Of a stretch of 25,629 bases of DNA, positions 16,280 through 24,026 are shown one piece after another. The notes beneath the pieces were generated by a model. That model worked only from the letters and a program-made list of their open reading frames with translations, was not told the origin of the DNA and searched no databases. Each line of letters opens with the position of its first letter. Within the stretch, counting starts at the first letter, position 1. Origin of the DNA: an uncultured Ruminococcus sp. (GTDB lineage Bacteria; Bacillota; Clostridia; Oscillospirales; Ruminococcaceae); the NCBI GenBank assembly GCA_900551505.1, contig URWK01000004.1:1-25629 (forward strand). The letters are read 5' to 3'. The position numbers and the translations under genes are program-made.

Positions 16280-17595
16280 TTAAGAAATTACGTTCAAGAT
16301 TTGCACTTATAACTATGGGGATTTTCTGCTTTGTGCTTGTGGCAACACTTACCGCAATATTCGTTCTTATGTCACAATCTGAAAAACATCAGTCAGAAAA
16401 GATTATTGACGATGCTCTTAATAAGGCTGAAATGTCAGTGTTTGACAGCAGCTCTCCAAATCCATTTGACAAACCCCCTAAAGATTTTCCGCCACATTAT
16501 ATGAATGATAACCCTCCACCTGCCAAACCTGATGGTATTATTCCGATAAGACCTTTTGAAGAAAATGATATGCTGAGAAATGCTATAATAATAACTCTTG
16601 ACAAGCAAAAGCAAGTTACAGATATTTCTTACCGGATAGACAATGTAAATGATGATGAAGACGTTGCCGAAACAGCCGTTGCCCTGCTCGAAAGCAATAA
16701 AAACAACGGAATTGTGACAATTGACAATGTTCAGTTCAGATATAAATACAGGGAATCGCATTCAAATTATTTTGTCGTACTAGTTGACCGCTCCATTGAA
16801 ATCTCCACATTACGCAGGCTTATAATAACTTTCCTGATAACTTTCGTGATATTAATGGCTCTGCTTTCACTTCTGAGTATATTCCTTGCAAGATGGACAG
16901 TAAAACCAATAGCAAAGGCTTGGGAAAAACAAAAACAGTTTGTGGCGGATGCCTCCCATGAATTGAAAACGCCTCTTACAGTCATAGGTACAAACGCAGA
17001 TGTAATTATGTCAAATCCCGATGACCTTGTAAAAAATCAATTGAAGTGGCTTGAATATATAAAAACGGAAACTGTAAGAATGACCAAACTTGTTTCCGAC
17101 CTGCTCTACATTGCCAAGACAGATGCAAATCAAACCGCAATGAACATGATTGAATTTAACATAAGCGATACCGTTTCCGAAATATGCCTTGTATTTGAAG
17201 CTCTGATGTTTGAGAAGCACAAAAACTTTGATTATTCGGACATTCAGGAGAATATTATTTACAAAGGCGATAAAGACAGAATAAAACAACTTTTTACCAT
17301 TCTGCTCGACAATGCTATGAAACATTCCCCCGACAATGCCGATATTAAAGTTTCGCTGACTGCTGAAAAGAAGAAAATTCAACTTATTGTGACAAACACG
17401 GGCGAAACTATCCCGAAAGAAAACCTTGACAAAATTTTCGAGCGTTTCTACAGGGTCGACAAGTCAAGAGCCAGAGAAACAGGCGGTTGCGGGCTTGGGC
17501 TGAGCATCGCAAAAACCATTGTCGACAATCACAAGGGAAACATTACCGTAACAAGTAAAGACGGTGAAGGTACTTCATTTACAGTTACACTTTAA
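16276..17595 (+). CDS. Sensor histidine kinase of the cotH-linked two-component system
   Basis: 439-residue membrane kinase. TM1 is about 8-32 and TM2 about 181-205. The extracytoplasmic sensor between them (about 33-180) contains a Pro-rich stretch (NPFDKPPKDFPPHY). The HisKA helix carries phospho-accepting His228 (ADASHELKTPLTV). The ATPase domain has the N box (LLDNAMKHS), a G1-like VTNTGETIP with Asn in place of the usual Asp, the F box (FERFYRVDKSR) and G2 (GGCGLGLSIAK). Start ATG overlaps the regulator stop by four bases, so translation is coupled. It is full length and looks functional, in contrast to its interrupted partner. A weak AAGACT/AGTCTT hairpin follows the stop. Confidence 0.92.
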   Translation: MIKKLRSRFALITMGIFCFVLVATLTAIFVLMSQSEKHQSEKIIDDALNKAEMSVFDSSSPNPFDKPPKDFPPHYMNDNPPPAKPDGIIPIRPFEENDMLRNAIIITLDKQKQVTDISYRIDNVNDDEDVAETAVALLESNKNNGIVTIDNVQFRYKYRESHSNYFVVLVDRSIEISTLRRLIITFLITFVILMALLSLLSIFLARWTVKPIAKAWEKQKQFVADASHELKTPLTVIGTNADVIMSNPDDLVKNQLKWLEYIKTETVRMTKLVSDLLYIAKTDANQTAMNMIEFNISDTVSEICLVFEALMFEKHKNFDYSDIQENIIYKGDKDRIKQLFTILLDNAMKHSPDNADIKVSLTAEKKKIQLIVTNTGETIPKENLDKIFERFYRVDKSRARETGGCGLGLSIAKTIVDNHKGNITVTSKDGEGTSFTVTL

Positions 17596-17649
17596 GACTT
17601 CCGAATCAGTCTTTAACCGAAAATTCATCATAAGGCAACAAAATGTTAT

Positions 17650-17678
17650 TTGAATTTACCGGATTATTGTGATAAAAT
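17650..17678 (+). promoter_or_regulatory. Candidate sigma-A promoter of rpmE
   Basis: TTGAAT (17650-17655), a 17-bp spacer and TAAAAT (17673-17678). It leaves a leader of about 95 nt with short inverted repeats (AATTAA/TTAATT), which could host autoregulation by ribosomal protein L31; no leader motif is recognised with certainty. Confidence 0.5.
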
Positions 17679-17779
17679 TAAATTCTAAGAATGAATTAAT
17701 CATGTCACTACTGTCTGAAGTTAATTGATGGGCTGTCATGTTAAATCTTTTCAATATTCTATGAAAGAGGTGACAATGA

Positions 17780-17977
17780 ATGAAAAAGGACATCCACCCG
17801 AATTTTGAAGAAACTACCATCACTTGTGCCTGCGGTAACGTTATGCACACTCGTTCTACAAAGAAGGACATCAAGGTAGAAATCTGTTCAAAGTGCCACC
17901 CGTTCTTTACTGGCAAACAGAAGCTTGTTGATACAGGCGGACGTGTTGACAGATTCAAGAAGCGTTACGGCAAATAA
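17780..17977 (+). CDS. rpmE: 50S ribosomal protein L31, zinc-binding type
   Basis: 65-residue large-subunit protein at the central protuberance. The zinc-ribbon cysteines Cys16, Cys18, Cys36 and Cys39 (TCACGN and CSKCHPF) mark the C+ form, as opposed to the zinc-independent RpmE2 paralogue. The N-terminus MKKDIHPNF and the C-terminal GGRVDRFKKRYG are typical. SD AAAGAGGTG precedes ATG 17780. It is followed by its own terminator. Confidence 0.97.
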   Translation: MKKDIHPNFEETTITCACGNVMHTRSTKKDIKVEICSKCHPFFTGKQKLVDTGGRVDRFKKRYGK

Positions 17978-17998
17978 TTATTATTTGAAAATTTCTGA

Positions 17999-18035
17999 AG
18001 CGACCGGATTTTTTGTTTCGGTCGCTGATTTTTTT
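17999..18035 (+). terminator. Rho-independent terminator of rpmE
   Basis: AGCGACCG and CGGTCGCT pair over a T-rich loop, followed by GA and seven T. It lies just upstream of yigZ, so yigZ must rely on read-through or on a promoter I cannot see. Confidence 0.85.
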
Positions 18036-18051
18036 ACAAAGGTGTTATAAA

Positions 18052-18672
18052 ATGGGCTATATTACTATAAAGGATTTTGCGGAAGCAAGCTTTACCGAAA
18101 AGCATTCGGAATTTATCGGATATGTAAAACCTGTTAAAACCAATGACGAAGCTGTCGAATTTATAAATGAAATCCGTGCCAGACACAGAAAAGCCACCCA
18201 CAATGTTTACGCCTATATATTGCGTGACGGCAATATTTCCCGGTATTCAGATGACGGAGAACCTCAGGGAACTGCCGGTATTCCAGTCCTCGAAGTCCTT
18301 AAAAAACGTGGACTTACCGATATTTGTTGCGTTGTCACAAGGTATTTCGGCGGAATACTGCTCGGAGGTGGCGGACTGGTAAGGGCTTATTCACATTCTG
18401 CAAGTCTTGCCGTAAATTCTGCACAAATTATGGATATGCAGGAATGTTACAGGGTTTTCATAAACAGCGATTACTCATTATACGGAAAAATCAATTATGT
18501 ACTTCCCGAATTTGAAATAAAGCTTGTCAATTCCGATTTCGGCGATTCCGTCACCCTTGAAATGCTCGTTAAGAAAGCCAAAATGCAGGCTCTTTCCGAA
18601 AAACTTACAGACCTTACTAACGGAAAGGTAAATATTGAGCAGTCGGAAGAAATTTTCGAGGATTTCGGTTGA
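18052..18672 (+). CDS. YigZ/IMPACT (UPF0029) family protein
   Basis: 206-residue conserved cytosolic protein of unresolved function; the family is related to eukaryotic IMPACT, a translational regulator. The N-terminal domain shows KHSEFIGYVKPV, ATHNVYAYIL, YSDDGEPQGTAGIPVLEVL and VVTRYFGGILLGGGGLVRAYSHSA, and is followed by a small ferredoxin-like C-terminal domain (about 135-200). A GTG/TTG extension to 18013 adds 13 residues without homology and runs into the rpmE terminator. ATG 18052 has the SD AAAGGTG at good spacing. It lies 94 bases before dgt. Confidence 0.9.
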   Translation: MGYITIKDFAEASFTEKHSEFIGYVKPVKTNDEAVEFINEIRARHRKATHNVYAYILRDGNISRYSDDGEPQGTAGIPVLEVLKKRGLTDICCVVTRYFGGILLGGGGLVRAYSHSASLAVNSAQIMDMQECYRVFINSDYSLYGKINYVLPEFEIKLVNSDFGDSVTLEMLVKKAKMQALSEKLTDLTNGKVNIEQSEEIFEDFG

Positions 18673-18766
18673 CCCGATTTTTATATAAAAATTTTGTGAA
18701 AAAAAGAGGACTTTTTAAGTTTTCGTGGTATAAGTTATTGTAACAAAAGATTATGGAGGGGATTTT

Positions 18767-19753
18767 ATGACTGTCAGAGAACGTTCTGAAAATATCGAAT
18801 TTCAGATACTCGATAAAAACGCCTGCTTTTCGGCAAACTGTGGCAAGCGTGATAAATTTGAAGAAAAATGCCTGATACGCACGGAATTCCAGCGTGACAG
18901 GGACAGAATTCTTCACTGCAATTCTTTCAGAAGACTGAAGCATAAGACGCAGGTTTTTTTGTCCCCGATAGGCGACCATTACAGAACACGCCTTACCCAT
19001 ACTCTTGAAGTTTCACAGATTGCAAGGACTATCGCAAGAGGTTTAAGACTTAATGAAGACCTTACGGAAGCTATCGCACTCGGACATGACCTCGGACATT
19101 CTCCTTTCGGTCATTCGGGCGAAGCCGTTCTTAATTCAATCTGCACGCACGGTTTCAGGCACAACGAACAGAGTGTAAGAGTTGTCGAAGTCATAGAAAA
19201 CCTTAATCTTACGCCGGAAGTAAAAGACGGCATACTTTGCCACACAAGAAGGGAAAAAGAACCTTTCACCCGTGAAGGCTTCATTGTAAGGCTTGCCGAC
19301 AAATTCGCATATATTAATCATGATATTGATGATGCTATCCGTGCGGGGCTTATTGAAGAAAAAGACCTCCCCGAAAGTGCCGTTGCAGTCCTCGGCAACT
19401 CAAAAAGCAACCGTATCGCAACACTCGTTTCATCTGTAATCGAAAACGGTTCTGACAGAATTATGATGTCGCCCGATATCCAGAAAGCCCATGACGAAAT
19501 TTACAAATACCTCTTTGACAATGTTTATTCAAGCCCTCTTGCAAAATCTGAACAGAGTAAAATTGAATTGCTTATCAAAAACCTTTACGGCTACTTTAAA
19601 AAACAGCCCGACAAGCTTCCCGAACACTACAGAAATATCATGAAAGATTACGATATTGAATATGCTGTATGTGATTACATTTCGGGAATGTCGGACGATT
19701 TCGCCATCAATCTTTTCAGACAACTTTTTATCCCGACAGAATGGAAATATTAA
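18767..19753 (+). CDS. dgt: dGTP triphosphohydrolase-like HD-domain protein
   Basis: 328-residue member of the short dGTPase class that removes triphosphate from dNTPs and so influences dNTP pools. HD-domain metal ligands are His78 (TRLTHTLEVSQIA), His107-Asp108 (ALGHDLGHSPFGHSGE) and the Asp in KFAYINHDIDDA. SD GGAGGGG lies just before ATG 18767. It stands 16 bases before dnaG; dgt-dnaG-rpoD is a conserved replication and transcription cluster in Clostridia. Substrate preference (dGTP versus other dNTPs) cannot be seen. Confidence 0.92.
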   Translation: MTVRERSENIEFQILDKNACFSANCGKRDKFEEKCLIRTEFQRDRDRILHCNSFRRLKHKTQVFLSPIGDHYRTRLTHTLEVSQIARTIARGLRLNEDLTEAIALGHDLGHSPFGHSGEAVLNSICTHGFRHNEQSVRVVEVIENLNLTPEVKDGILCHTRREKEPFTREGFIVRLADKFAYINHDIDDAIRAGLIEEKDLPESAVAVLGNSKSNRIATLVSSVIENGSDRIMMSPDIQKAHDEIYKYLFDNVYSSPLAKSEQSKIELLIKNLYGYFKKQPDKLPEHYRNIMKDYDIEYAVCDYISGMSDDFAINLFRQLFIPTEWKY

Positions 19754-19769
19754 TCGGAGGTGAATAATA

Positions 19770-21524
19770 TTGCAACTTTCTGACGAATTTATGACATCTC
19801 TGAGAATGGCAAATCCTATTGACAGAGTTATGCAATCATATGTGAATATTATAAGAAAGGGGCATAATTTCGTATGTTCCTGTCCTTTCCATTCTGAAAA
19901 AACTCCTTCCTGTACCATCTATCCCGATACGCAAAGTTTCTATTGTTTCGGTTGCGGTGTGGGCGGTGATGTTGTCACCTTCATAAAGAAAATTGAGAAC
20001 CTTGAGTATATGGAGGCTGTAAGGTTTCTTGCCGAACGTGCGAATATTCCGATGCCTGTTTTCAGCAGTTCCGAAGACGAAGAATTTCAACGCAGAAAAT
20101 CGGCTATCTTTGCCATAAACAGAGAAGCAGCAATTTTCTTCTATCAGAATCTTTGTTCCGGCGATTCTTCAAAACACGCCCGTAAATACCTTATGCAAAG
20201 ACGAATATCGCCACAGACGGTCAAAAAATACGGGCTTGGATTCGCTCCTGACAGTTGGGATTCCCTGACCAAGCACCTTATCGCAAAAGGTTTCCGCACC
20301 GAAGATATGGTTGCTTCCAAGGTCTGCATGGTCGCAAGAAACGGAAACATTATAGATATTTTCAGAAACCGCCTTATGTTCCCTATACGAGATTTAAGGA
20401 AAAATATTGTAGCATTCGGGGGGCGTGTGTTTGACGACAGCACGCCAAAATACCTTAACTCTCCCGAAACTCCCGTATTCAAGAAAAGCCGTAATCTTTT
20501 TTCACTCAACTTTGCGAAAAAGTCCGACAGCGATTTTCTGATACTTGCGGAAGGTTACATGGACGTAATTTCACTCAATCAGGCGGGCTTTGAAAATGCT
20601 GTTGCGACACTCGGAACTTCAATTACCGATGAACAGGCAAGAATAATTTCACAGTATGTAAAGCAGGTTATTATTGCCTATGACAGCGACAACGCAGGTC
20701 AGAAGGCTACTCAGAGAGCCTTGAACTTACTCAGCAACGTTGGTGTAAGTGCCAGAATTCTTAAAATCGAAGGTGCTAAAGACCCTGACGAATACATAAA
20801 AAAATTCGGTGCTAAAAGCTTCCGGCAACTGCTCGGAAAAGCTCAGAACGCACGAAACTTTGAAATTGCAAAATGTATACAGGGGCTTGACCTCTCCACA
20901 GAACAAGGCAGGGTTGACGGTTTGCGTAAATGTGTCAAGGTTCTTGCCGATATTCCCGACATTCTCGAACGTGAAATTTATATCGGTAAAGTTGCGGAAA
21001 TCTTTAAAATCAAACCCGATGTTATTACCATGAGCGTCAATGCGGAAAACAGAAAAAAAACAAATTACGATAAGAAACAAAGGTGGATTGCTGTTTCAAG
21101 ACCGTCAAAAATTCCTGATGACATTAATCCCGAAGCTTCAAAATATCCGAAAGAAAACAATGCAGAGGAATGTTTAATCGCTTATCTGCTAAAATATCCG
21201 GAGAGATTTCCTGAGATTTCCTCAAAAATTTCTCCGCAGGATTTTGCCACGTCACTTAACCGGAAGTTTTTCAATGTTCTTGGCGAAAAACTTAAAAACA
21301 ACTCTGATTTCAGTCTTTCTTTTCTCTCAAATGAATTGAATGATGTTGAAATGTCCAAAATAACAGGCATAGACGCTAAATATAAAGAAACTCATCTTAC
21401 ACCTAAAGGTGCTGATGATTGTATAGAAATCCTGCATAAATGGGCTGAAAATCAGAAAACCCCCGAATTTCTCTCAGATGACGATTTAAGGCTTCTCGCA
21501 GAGAAAAAAAGAGGGATTTCCTGA
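19770..21524 (+). CDS. dnaG: DNA primase
   Basis: Synthesises RNA primers at the replication fork. 584 residues. The N-terminal zinc-binding domain has Cys38, His41, Cys59 and Cys62 (CPFHSEKTPS and CFGCGVGG). The RNA polymerase/TOPRIM core contains LAEGYMDVISL with Glu261 and YDSDNAGQ with Asp305 and Asp307. The C-terminal part (from about 450) should bind the DnaB helicase. The start is TTG at 19770, nine bases after the SD GGAGG; the next ATG (19791) would cut the first helix and has no SD. rpoD follows after 37 bases. Confidence 0.95.
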   Translation: MQLSDEFMTSLRMANPIDRVMQSYVNIIRKGHNFVCSCPFHSEKTPSCTIYPDTQSFYCFGCGVGGDVVTFIKKIENLEYMEAVRFLAERANIPMPVFSSSEDEEFQRRKSAIFAINREAAIFFYQNLCSGDSSKHARKYLMQRRISPQTVKKYGLGFAPDSWDSLTKHLIAKGFRTEDMVASKVCMVARNGNIIDIFRNRLMFPIRDLRKNIVAFGGRVFDDSTPKYLNSPETPVFKKSRNLFSLNFAKKSDSDFLILAEGYMDVISLNQAGFENAVATLGTSITDEQARIISQYVKQVIIAYDSDNAGQKATQRALNLLSNVGVSARILKIEGAKDPDEYIKKFGAKSFRQLLGKAQNARNFEIAKCIQGLDLSTEQGRVDGLRKCVKVLADIPDILEREIYIGKVAEIFKIKPDVITMSVNAENRKKTNYDKKQRWIAVSRPSKIPDDINPEASKYPKENNAEECLIAYLLKYPERFPEISSKISPQDFATSLNRKFFNVLGEKLKNNSDFSLSFLSNELNDVEMSKITGIDAKYKETHLTPKGADDCIEILHKWAENQKTPEFLSDDDLRLLAEKKRGIS

Positions 21525-21561
21525 AACCATAAAAATATAATTTCAGACGGAGGTAATATTT

Positions 21562-22992
21562 ATGTCAATGTATGAGAAACAATTTGAAATGCTTATCCAG
21601 AACGCCAAAAAATCAGGCAAAATCAATACCAACGAAATTGCCGCTTTCACTTCCACTTTCAAACTGAACAGCAAAGATATGGAAAAGCTTTATAACAGTA
21701 TTTCAAAGCTTCATCTTGAAATTGTCAACGAACCGTTCAACGGAAATATAAAGGAAATTTACGGCGACCCTGCCACCATAAAAGAAGAAAACGCAGAGCC
21801 TGCAACCACTCCGAAAACCGTTGTGAAAGAACCTGTTAAAAATACTCCCGTTATAAAGACTGTTGCAGAAAAACCCGCTGTCGTTACTGCCGAAACAAAA
21901 CCTTCTAAAAAAGAATCAAAGCAGTCACTTGATGCTTTGATGGAAAAAGCTAAGGCCAACGGCTCTATTTCTACAAAGGAAATAAACGATGCCATGGAAG
22001 AACTTGAACTTGACGTTGAGCAGATTAATAACTTCTATGAAGACTGCATTAATAACAATATCAATATCATTGACGAATTTTCAGGTGATTCCGATGATAT
22101 GAAAATCGGACTTGACTCAGGTCTTAACGATGATTTGGAAATGGCTCTTTCAACTGAAGGGATTGCCATTGATGACCCTGTAAAAATATACCTTAAAGAG
22201 ATAGGACGAGTTCCGCTTCTCACTCCGGAAGAAGAAATTGAACTTGCTCAGAGAATGGCTCACGGCGACCCTTACGCAAGAAAACGTCTTTCCGAAGCTA
22301 ACCTCAGACTTGTTGTAAGTATCGCCAAGAGATATGTCGGCCGTGGTATGCAGTTCCTTGACCTTATTCAGGAAGGAAACCTCGGACTTATCAAGGCTGT
22401 CGAAAAATTTGACCACACAAAAGGTTTCAAATTCTCAACTTACGCTACCTGGTGGATAAGACAGGCTATTACAAGAGCTATCGCAGACCAGGCAAGAACT
22501 ATTCGTATCCCTGTCCACATGGTTGAAACCATCACAAAAGTTAAGAAAGTTTCCAGCCAGCTTCTCCACGAAAACGGTCATGACCCAACGGCTGACGAAA
22601 TTGCCGAAAAACTCGATATGCCGGTTGAGAGAGTCCGTGAAATCATGCGTATCGCCCAAGACCCTGTTTCTCTCGAAACTCCTATAGGCGAAGAAGAAGA
22701 CAGTCACCTTGGCGACTTTATCCCTGATGATGAAGCCCCTGCACCTGCCGAAGCGGCTTCACTCAAACTCCTTAAAGAGCAGCTTAATGACGTACTTGAC
22801 ACACTTACCGAACGTGAAGCAAAGGTTCTTAAACTCCGTTTCGGTCTGGAAGACGGCCGTTCAAGAACTCTCGAAGAAGTCGGAAAAGAATTTGAAGTTA
22901 CCCGTGAAAGAATAAGACAGATTGAGGCTAAGGCTCTCCGTAAACTCCGCCACCCAAGCAGAAGTAAAAAAGTTAAGGATTACCTTGACTAA
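21562..22992 (+). CDS. rpoD: Primary RNA polymerase sigma factor (sigma-A) with duplicated region 1.1-like domain
   Basis: Housekeeping sigma factor, 476 residues, about 100 longer than B. subtilis SigA. Region 1.2 begins DDPVKIYLKEIGRV (about 204). Region 2 contains QFLDLIQEGNLGLIKAVEKF and STYATWWIRQAI, region 3 IPVHMVETI, and region 4 SRTLEEVGKEF and TRERIRQIEAKALRKLR. The N-terminus holds two similar 50-residue segments, 7-57 and 122-172, joined by a Pro/Lys/Thr/Glu linker. Both read like region 1.1, with AKxxGxIxTxEI in the same place. SD GGAGG precedes ATG 21562. An Rrf2-type gene follows after 15 bases. Confidence 0.96.
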   Translation: MSMYEKQFEMLIQNAKKSGKINTNEIAAFTSTFKLNSKDMEKLYNSISKLHLEIVNEPFNGNIKEIYGDPATIKEENAEPATTPKTVVKEPVKNTPVIKTVAEKPAVVTAETKPSKKESKQSLDALMEKAKANGSISTKEINDAMEELELDVEQINNFYEDCINNNINIIDEFSGDSDDMKIGLDSGLNDDLEMALSTEGIAIDDPVKIYLKEIGRVPLLTPEEEIELAQRMAHGDPYARKRLSEANLRLVVSIAKRYVGRGMQFLDLIQEGNLGLIKAVEKFDHTKGFKFSTYATWWIRQAITRAIADQARTIRIPVHMVETITKVKKVSSQLLHENGHDPTADEIAEKLDMPVERVREIMRIAQDPVSLETPIGEEEDSHLGDFIPDDEAPAPAEAASLKLLKEQLNDVLDTLTEREAKVLKLRFGLEDGRSRTLEEVGKEFEVTRERIRQIEAKALRKLRHPSRSKKVKDYLD

Positions 22993-23007
22993 GGGAGATT
23001 AACCAAA

Positions 23008-23403
23008 ATGCACATAACACTTGAGGCGGACTATGCCGTCAGAATAGTAACTTGTCTTGCGAAGTATAACAGAAGACTCGATGCAAAGACTATTTCGGAA
23101 AAAAGCTGCGTAACCCTCCGTTTTGCCCTGAAAATTTTGAGAAAGCTCGTTGAAAACGGCATTGCAAAGTCTTTCAAAGGGGCAACGGGTGGCTATGAGC
23201 TTGCAAAACCCGCTAATCAGATAACACTCCGTGATGTAATTGAAACGGTTGAGGGTACATATTATTTCAGCAGATGCCTGAACGAAAACCACCCTCCGTG
23301 CAGTCAGTCTTGTCAATGTCAATATCAGACTGCTTTTAACGAGATTACAGAAACTGTAAGAGAAAAACTTGAATCTTACACTTTTGATATGTTTATTAAA
23401 TAA
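23008..23403 (+). CDS. Rrf2-family transcriptional regulator, probably Fe-S containing
   Basis: 131-residue winged-helix DNA-binding protein. The N-terminus (HITLEADYAVRIVTCLAKY) and the recognition region (SCVTLRFALKILRKLVENGI and KGATGGYELAKP) are typical. The Rrf2 wing is followed by Cys90, Cys98, Cys102 and Cys104 in RCLNENHPPCSQSCQC, the position where IscR/NsrR-type members bind a cluster. It could therefore sense iron-sulfur status, NO or redox state. It lies 15 bases after rpoD with an SD (GGGAG), so it is co-transcribed with the primary sigma factor. It is convergent with the small-peptide operon, from which a bidirectional terminator separates it. Confidence 0.9.
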   Translation: MHITLEADYAVRIVTCLAKYNRRLDAKTISEKSCVTLRFALKILRKLVENGIAKSFKGATGGYELAKPANQITLRDVIETVEGTYYFSRCLNENHPPCSQSCQCQYQTAFNEITETVREKLESYTFDMFIK

Positions 23404-23404
23404 C

Positions 23405-23436
23405 AAAAAAGAGAGAGCATTTGACTCTCTCTTTTT
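23405..23436. terminator. Bidirectional terminator: Rrf2 gene / small-peptide operon
   Basis: AAAAAGAGAGAG and CTCTCTCTTTTT pair around a 7-nt loop with T5 on the plus side and T6 on the minus side. It would end both the dgt-dnaG-rpoD-Rrf2 transcript and the leftward peptide transcript. Confidence 0.9.
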
Positions 23437-23443
23437 ATATATA

Positions 23444-23479
23444 TCCCTTGTGGGAGTTTAAGCGACTTTCATCACTTAA
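23444..23479 (-). other. Double hairpin after peptide ORF 1
   Basis: Minus-strand TTAAGTGA/TCGCTTAA (23458-23479, one U-G pair that would be C-A on the plus strand), then TCCC-ACAA-GGGA (23444-23455). Same position and size as the hairpins in the other units but with different bases. Confidence 0.65.
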
Positions 23480-23481
23480 CA

Positions 23482-23547
23482 TTATATTTCACCCGGTCCG
23501 TTCCCCAGCCAAGCAAATCTCATATTCATAGTAGCGTATTTCCTCAT
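23482..23547 (-). CDS. Small peptide 1 of the PG(E/D)I family (21 aa)
   Basis: Starts MRKYATMNMR, then FAWLGN, and ends GPGEI. The SD AAAGGAG (23558-23564) lies ten bases before the ATG. Tyr4, Trp13 and the last residues Pro18-Gly19-Glu20-Ile21 match peptides 2 and 3. Differences from its sisters include silent changes such as GGT for GGC. It is the last ORF of the cluster, followed by two hairpins and the terminator. No signal peptide, Cys or membrane helix is present. I recognise no family; a secreted or modified signal peptide, a leader or a small structural protein are all possible. Confidence 0.7.
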   Translation of the reverse strand: MRKYATMNMRFAWLGNGPGEI

Positions 23548-23609
23548 ATAATACACGCTCCTTTCATAAGATATCCTGACGGATTTTTAAAGTCTAAGTA
23601 AAATATCGA

Positions 23610-23632
23610 TTAGTACATCGGTAACACCTTTT
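23610..23632 (-). other. Block C copy 1: strong SD followed by ATG-TAC-TAA
   Basis: Minus-strand AAAAGGTG (23625-23632), six bases, then ATG TAC TAA (23610-23618). The SD is better than that of many real genes, yet the frame stops after two codons. A DNA or RNA element unrelated to translation is the alternative. Confidence 0.4.
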
Positions 23633-23657
23633 CGTAAGTTATTTATTTTCCGGAAAT

Positions 23658-23694
23658 TCTGATTTCTCAGATTAAAGCGGTTTTCATCGCTTTA
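23658..23694 (-). other. Double hairpin after peptide ORF 2
   Basis: AAAGCG/CGCTTT stem over an ATGAAAAC loop (about 23672-23694), then TCTGA-GAAA-TCAGA (23658-23671) with a GNRA-type tetraloop. Confidence 0.65.
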
Positions 23695-23696
23695 CT

Positions 23697-23762
23697 TTAA
23701 ATTTCGCCCGGTCCGTTCCTCAGCCAATCAAGCTTCACATTTCCCATAGCGTATCTTTTCAT
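23697..23762 (-). CDS. Small peptide 2 of the PG(E/D)I family (21 aa)
   Basis: Starts MKRYAMGNVK, then LDWLRN, and ends GPGEI. The SD AAAGGG (23773-23778) is ten bases before ATG. It is the same length as peptides 1 and 3, with Tyr4, Trp13 and a basic residue at 10. Its last 19 bases before and including the stop are nearly identical to those of the 24064 ORF. It is preceded in the transcript by block C copy 2 and followed by the double hairpin. Function not recognised. Confidence 0.72.
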   Translation of the reverse strand: MKRYAMGNVKLDWLRNGPGEI

Positions 23763-23820
23763 AATATACACGCCCTTTCTGTGATTGTCCCGTTGGGTTT
23801 TTTCGGTCAAGTTATATTGA

Positions 23821-23843
23821 TTAGTACATCGGTACCACCTTTT
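23821..23843 (-). other. Block C copy 2: strong SD followed by ATG-TAC-TAA
   Basis: Minus-strand AAAAGGTG (23836-23843), then GTACCG and ATG TAC TAA (23821-23829). It differs from copy 1 mainly at GGTGGT versus GGTGTT. The following bases ending CTTGACC resemble the 3' end of 23S rRNA genes. Confidence 0.4.
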
Positions 23844-23867
23844 CGCAAGTTATTTATTCTCCGAAGC

Positions 23868-23904
23868 CCCGATTTCTCAGGTTAAAGCGGTTTTCATCGC
23901 TTTA
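23868..23904 (-). other. Double hairpin after peptide ORF 3
   Basis: AAAGCG/CGCTTT stem (23882-23904), then CCTGA-GAAA-TCGGG (23868-23881). The second stem differs from the unit-2 version by paired changes that preserve pairing. Confidence 0.65.
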
Positions 23905-23906
23905 TT

Positions 23907-23972
23907 TCAGATATCGCCCGGAGCTTTTCCCGTCCAAGCATGTTTCATAGAAGACATTGTGTAAATTTTCAT
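23907..23972 (-). CDS. Small peptide 3 of the PG(E/D)I family (21 aa)
   Basis: Starts MKIYTMSSMK, then HAWTGK, and ends APGDI. It is the most divergent sister but keeps the exact length, Tyr4, Met6, Lys10, Trp13, Pro18, Gly19 and Ile21, with conservative N-to-K, G-to-A and E-to-D changes. Such conservation across divergent DNA argues for selection on the peptide. The SD AAAGGG (23983-23988) is ten bases before ATG. The stop is TGA, not TAA. It lacks an upstream block C. Confidence 0.7.
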   Translation of the reverse strand: MKIYTMSSMKHAWTGKAPGDI

Positions 23973-24026
23973 ATTACACACACCCTTTCACTTTCACAAT
24001 CAATTTTTTAGGGGTTGTCCTATATG

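Noticed and set aside
18693..18738. Two-component operator upstream of dgt (TTTTTAAG...GGTATAA resembles the regulator promoter)
   Set aside because: Only one repeat is present, the distance to the -10 differs by one base and the second repeat is absent; the likeness is probably chance in A+T-rich DNA.
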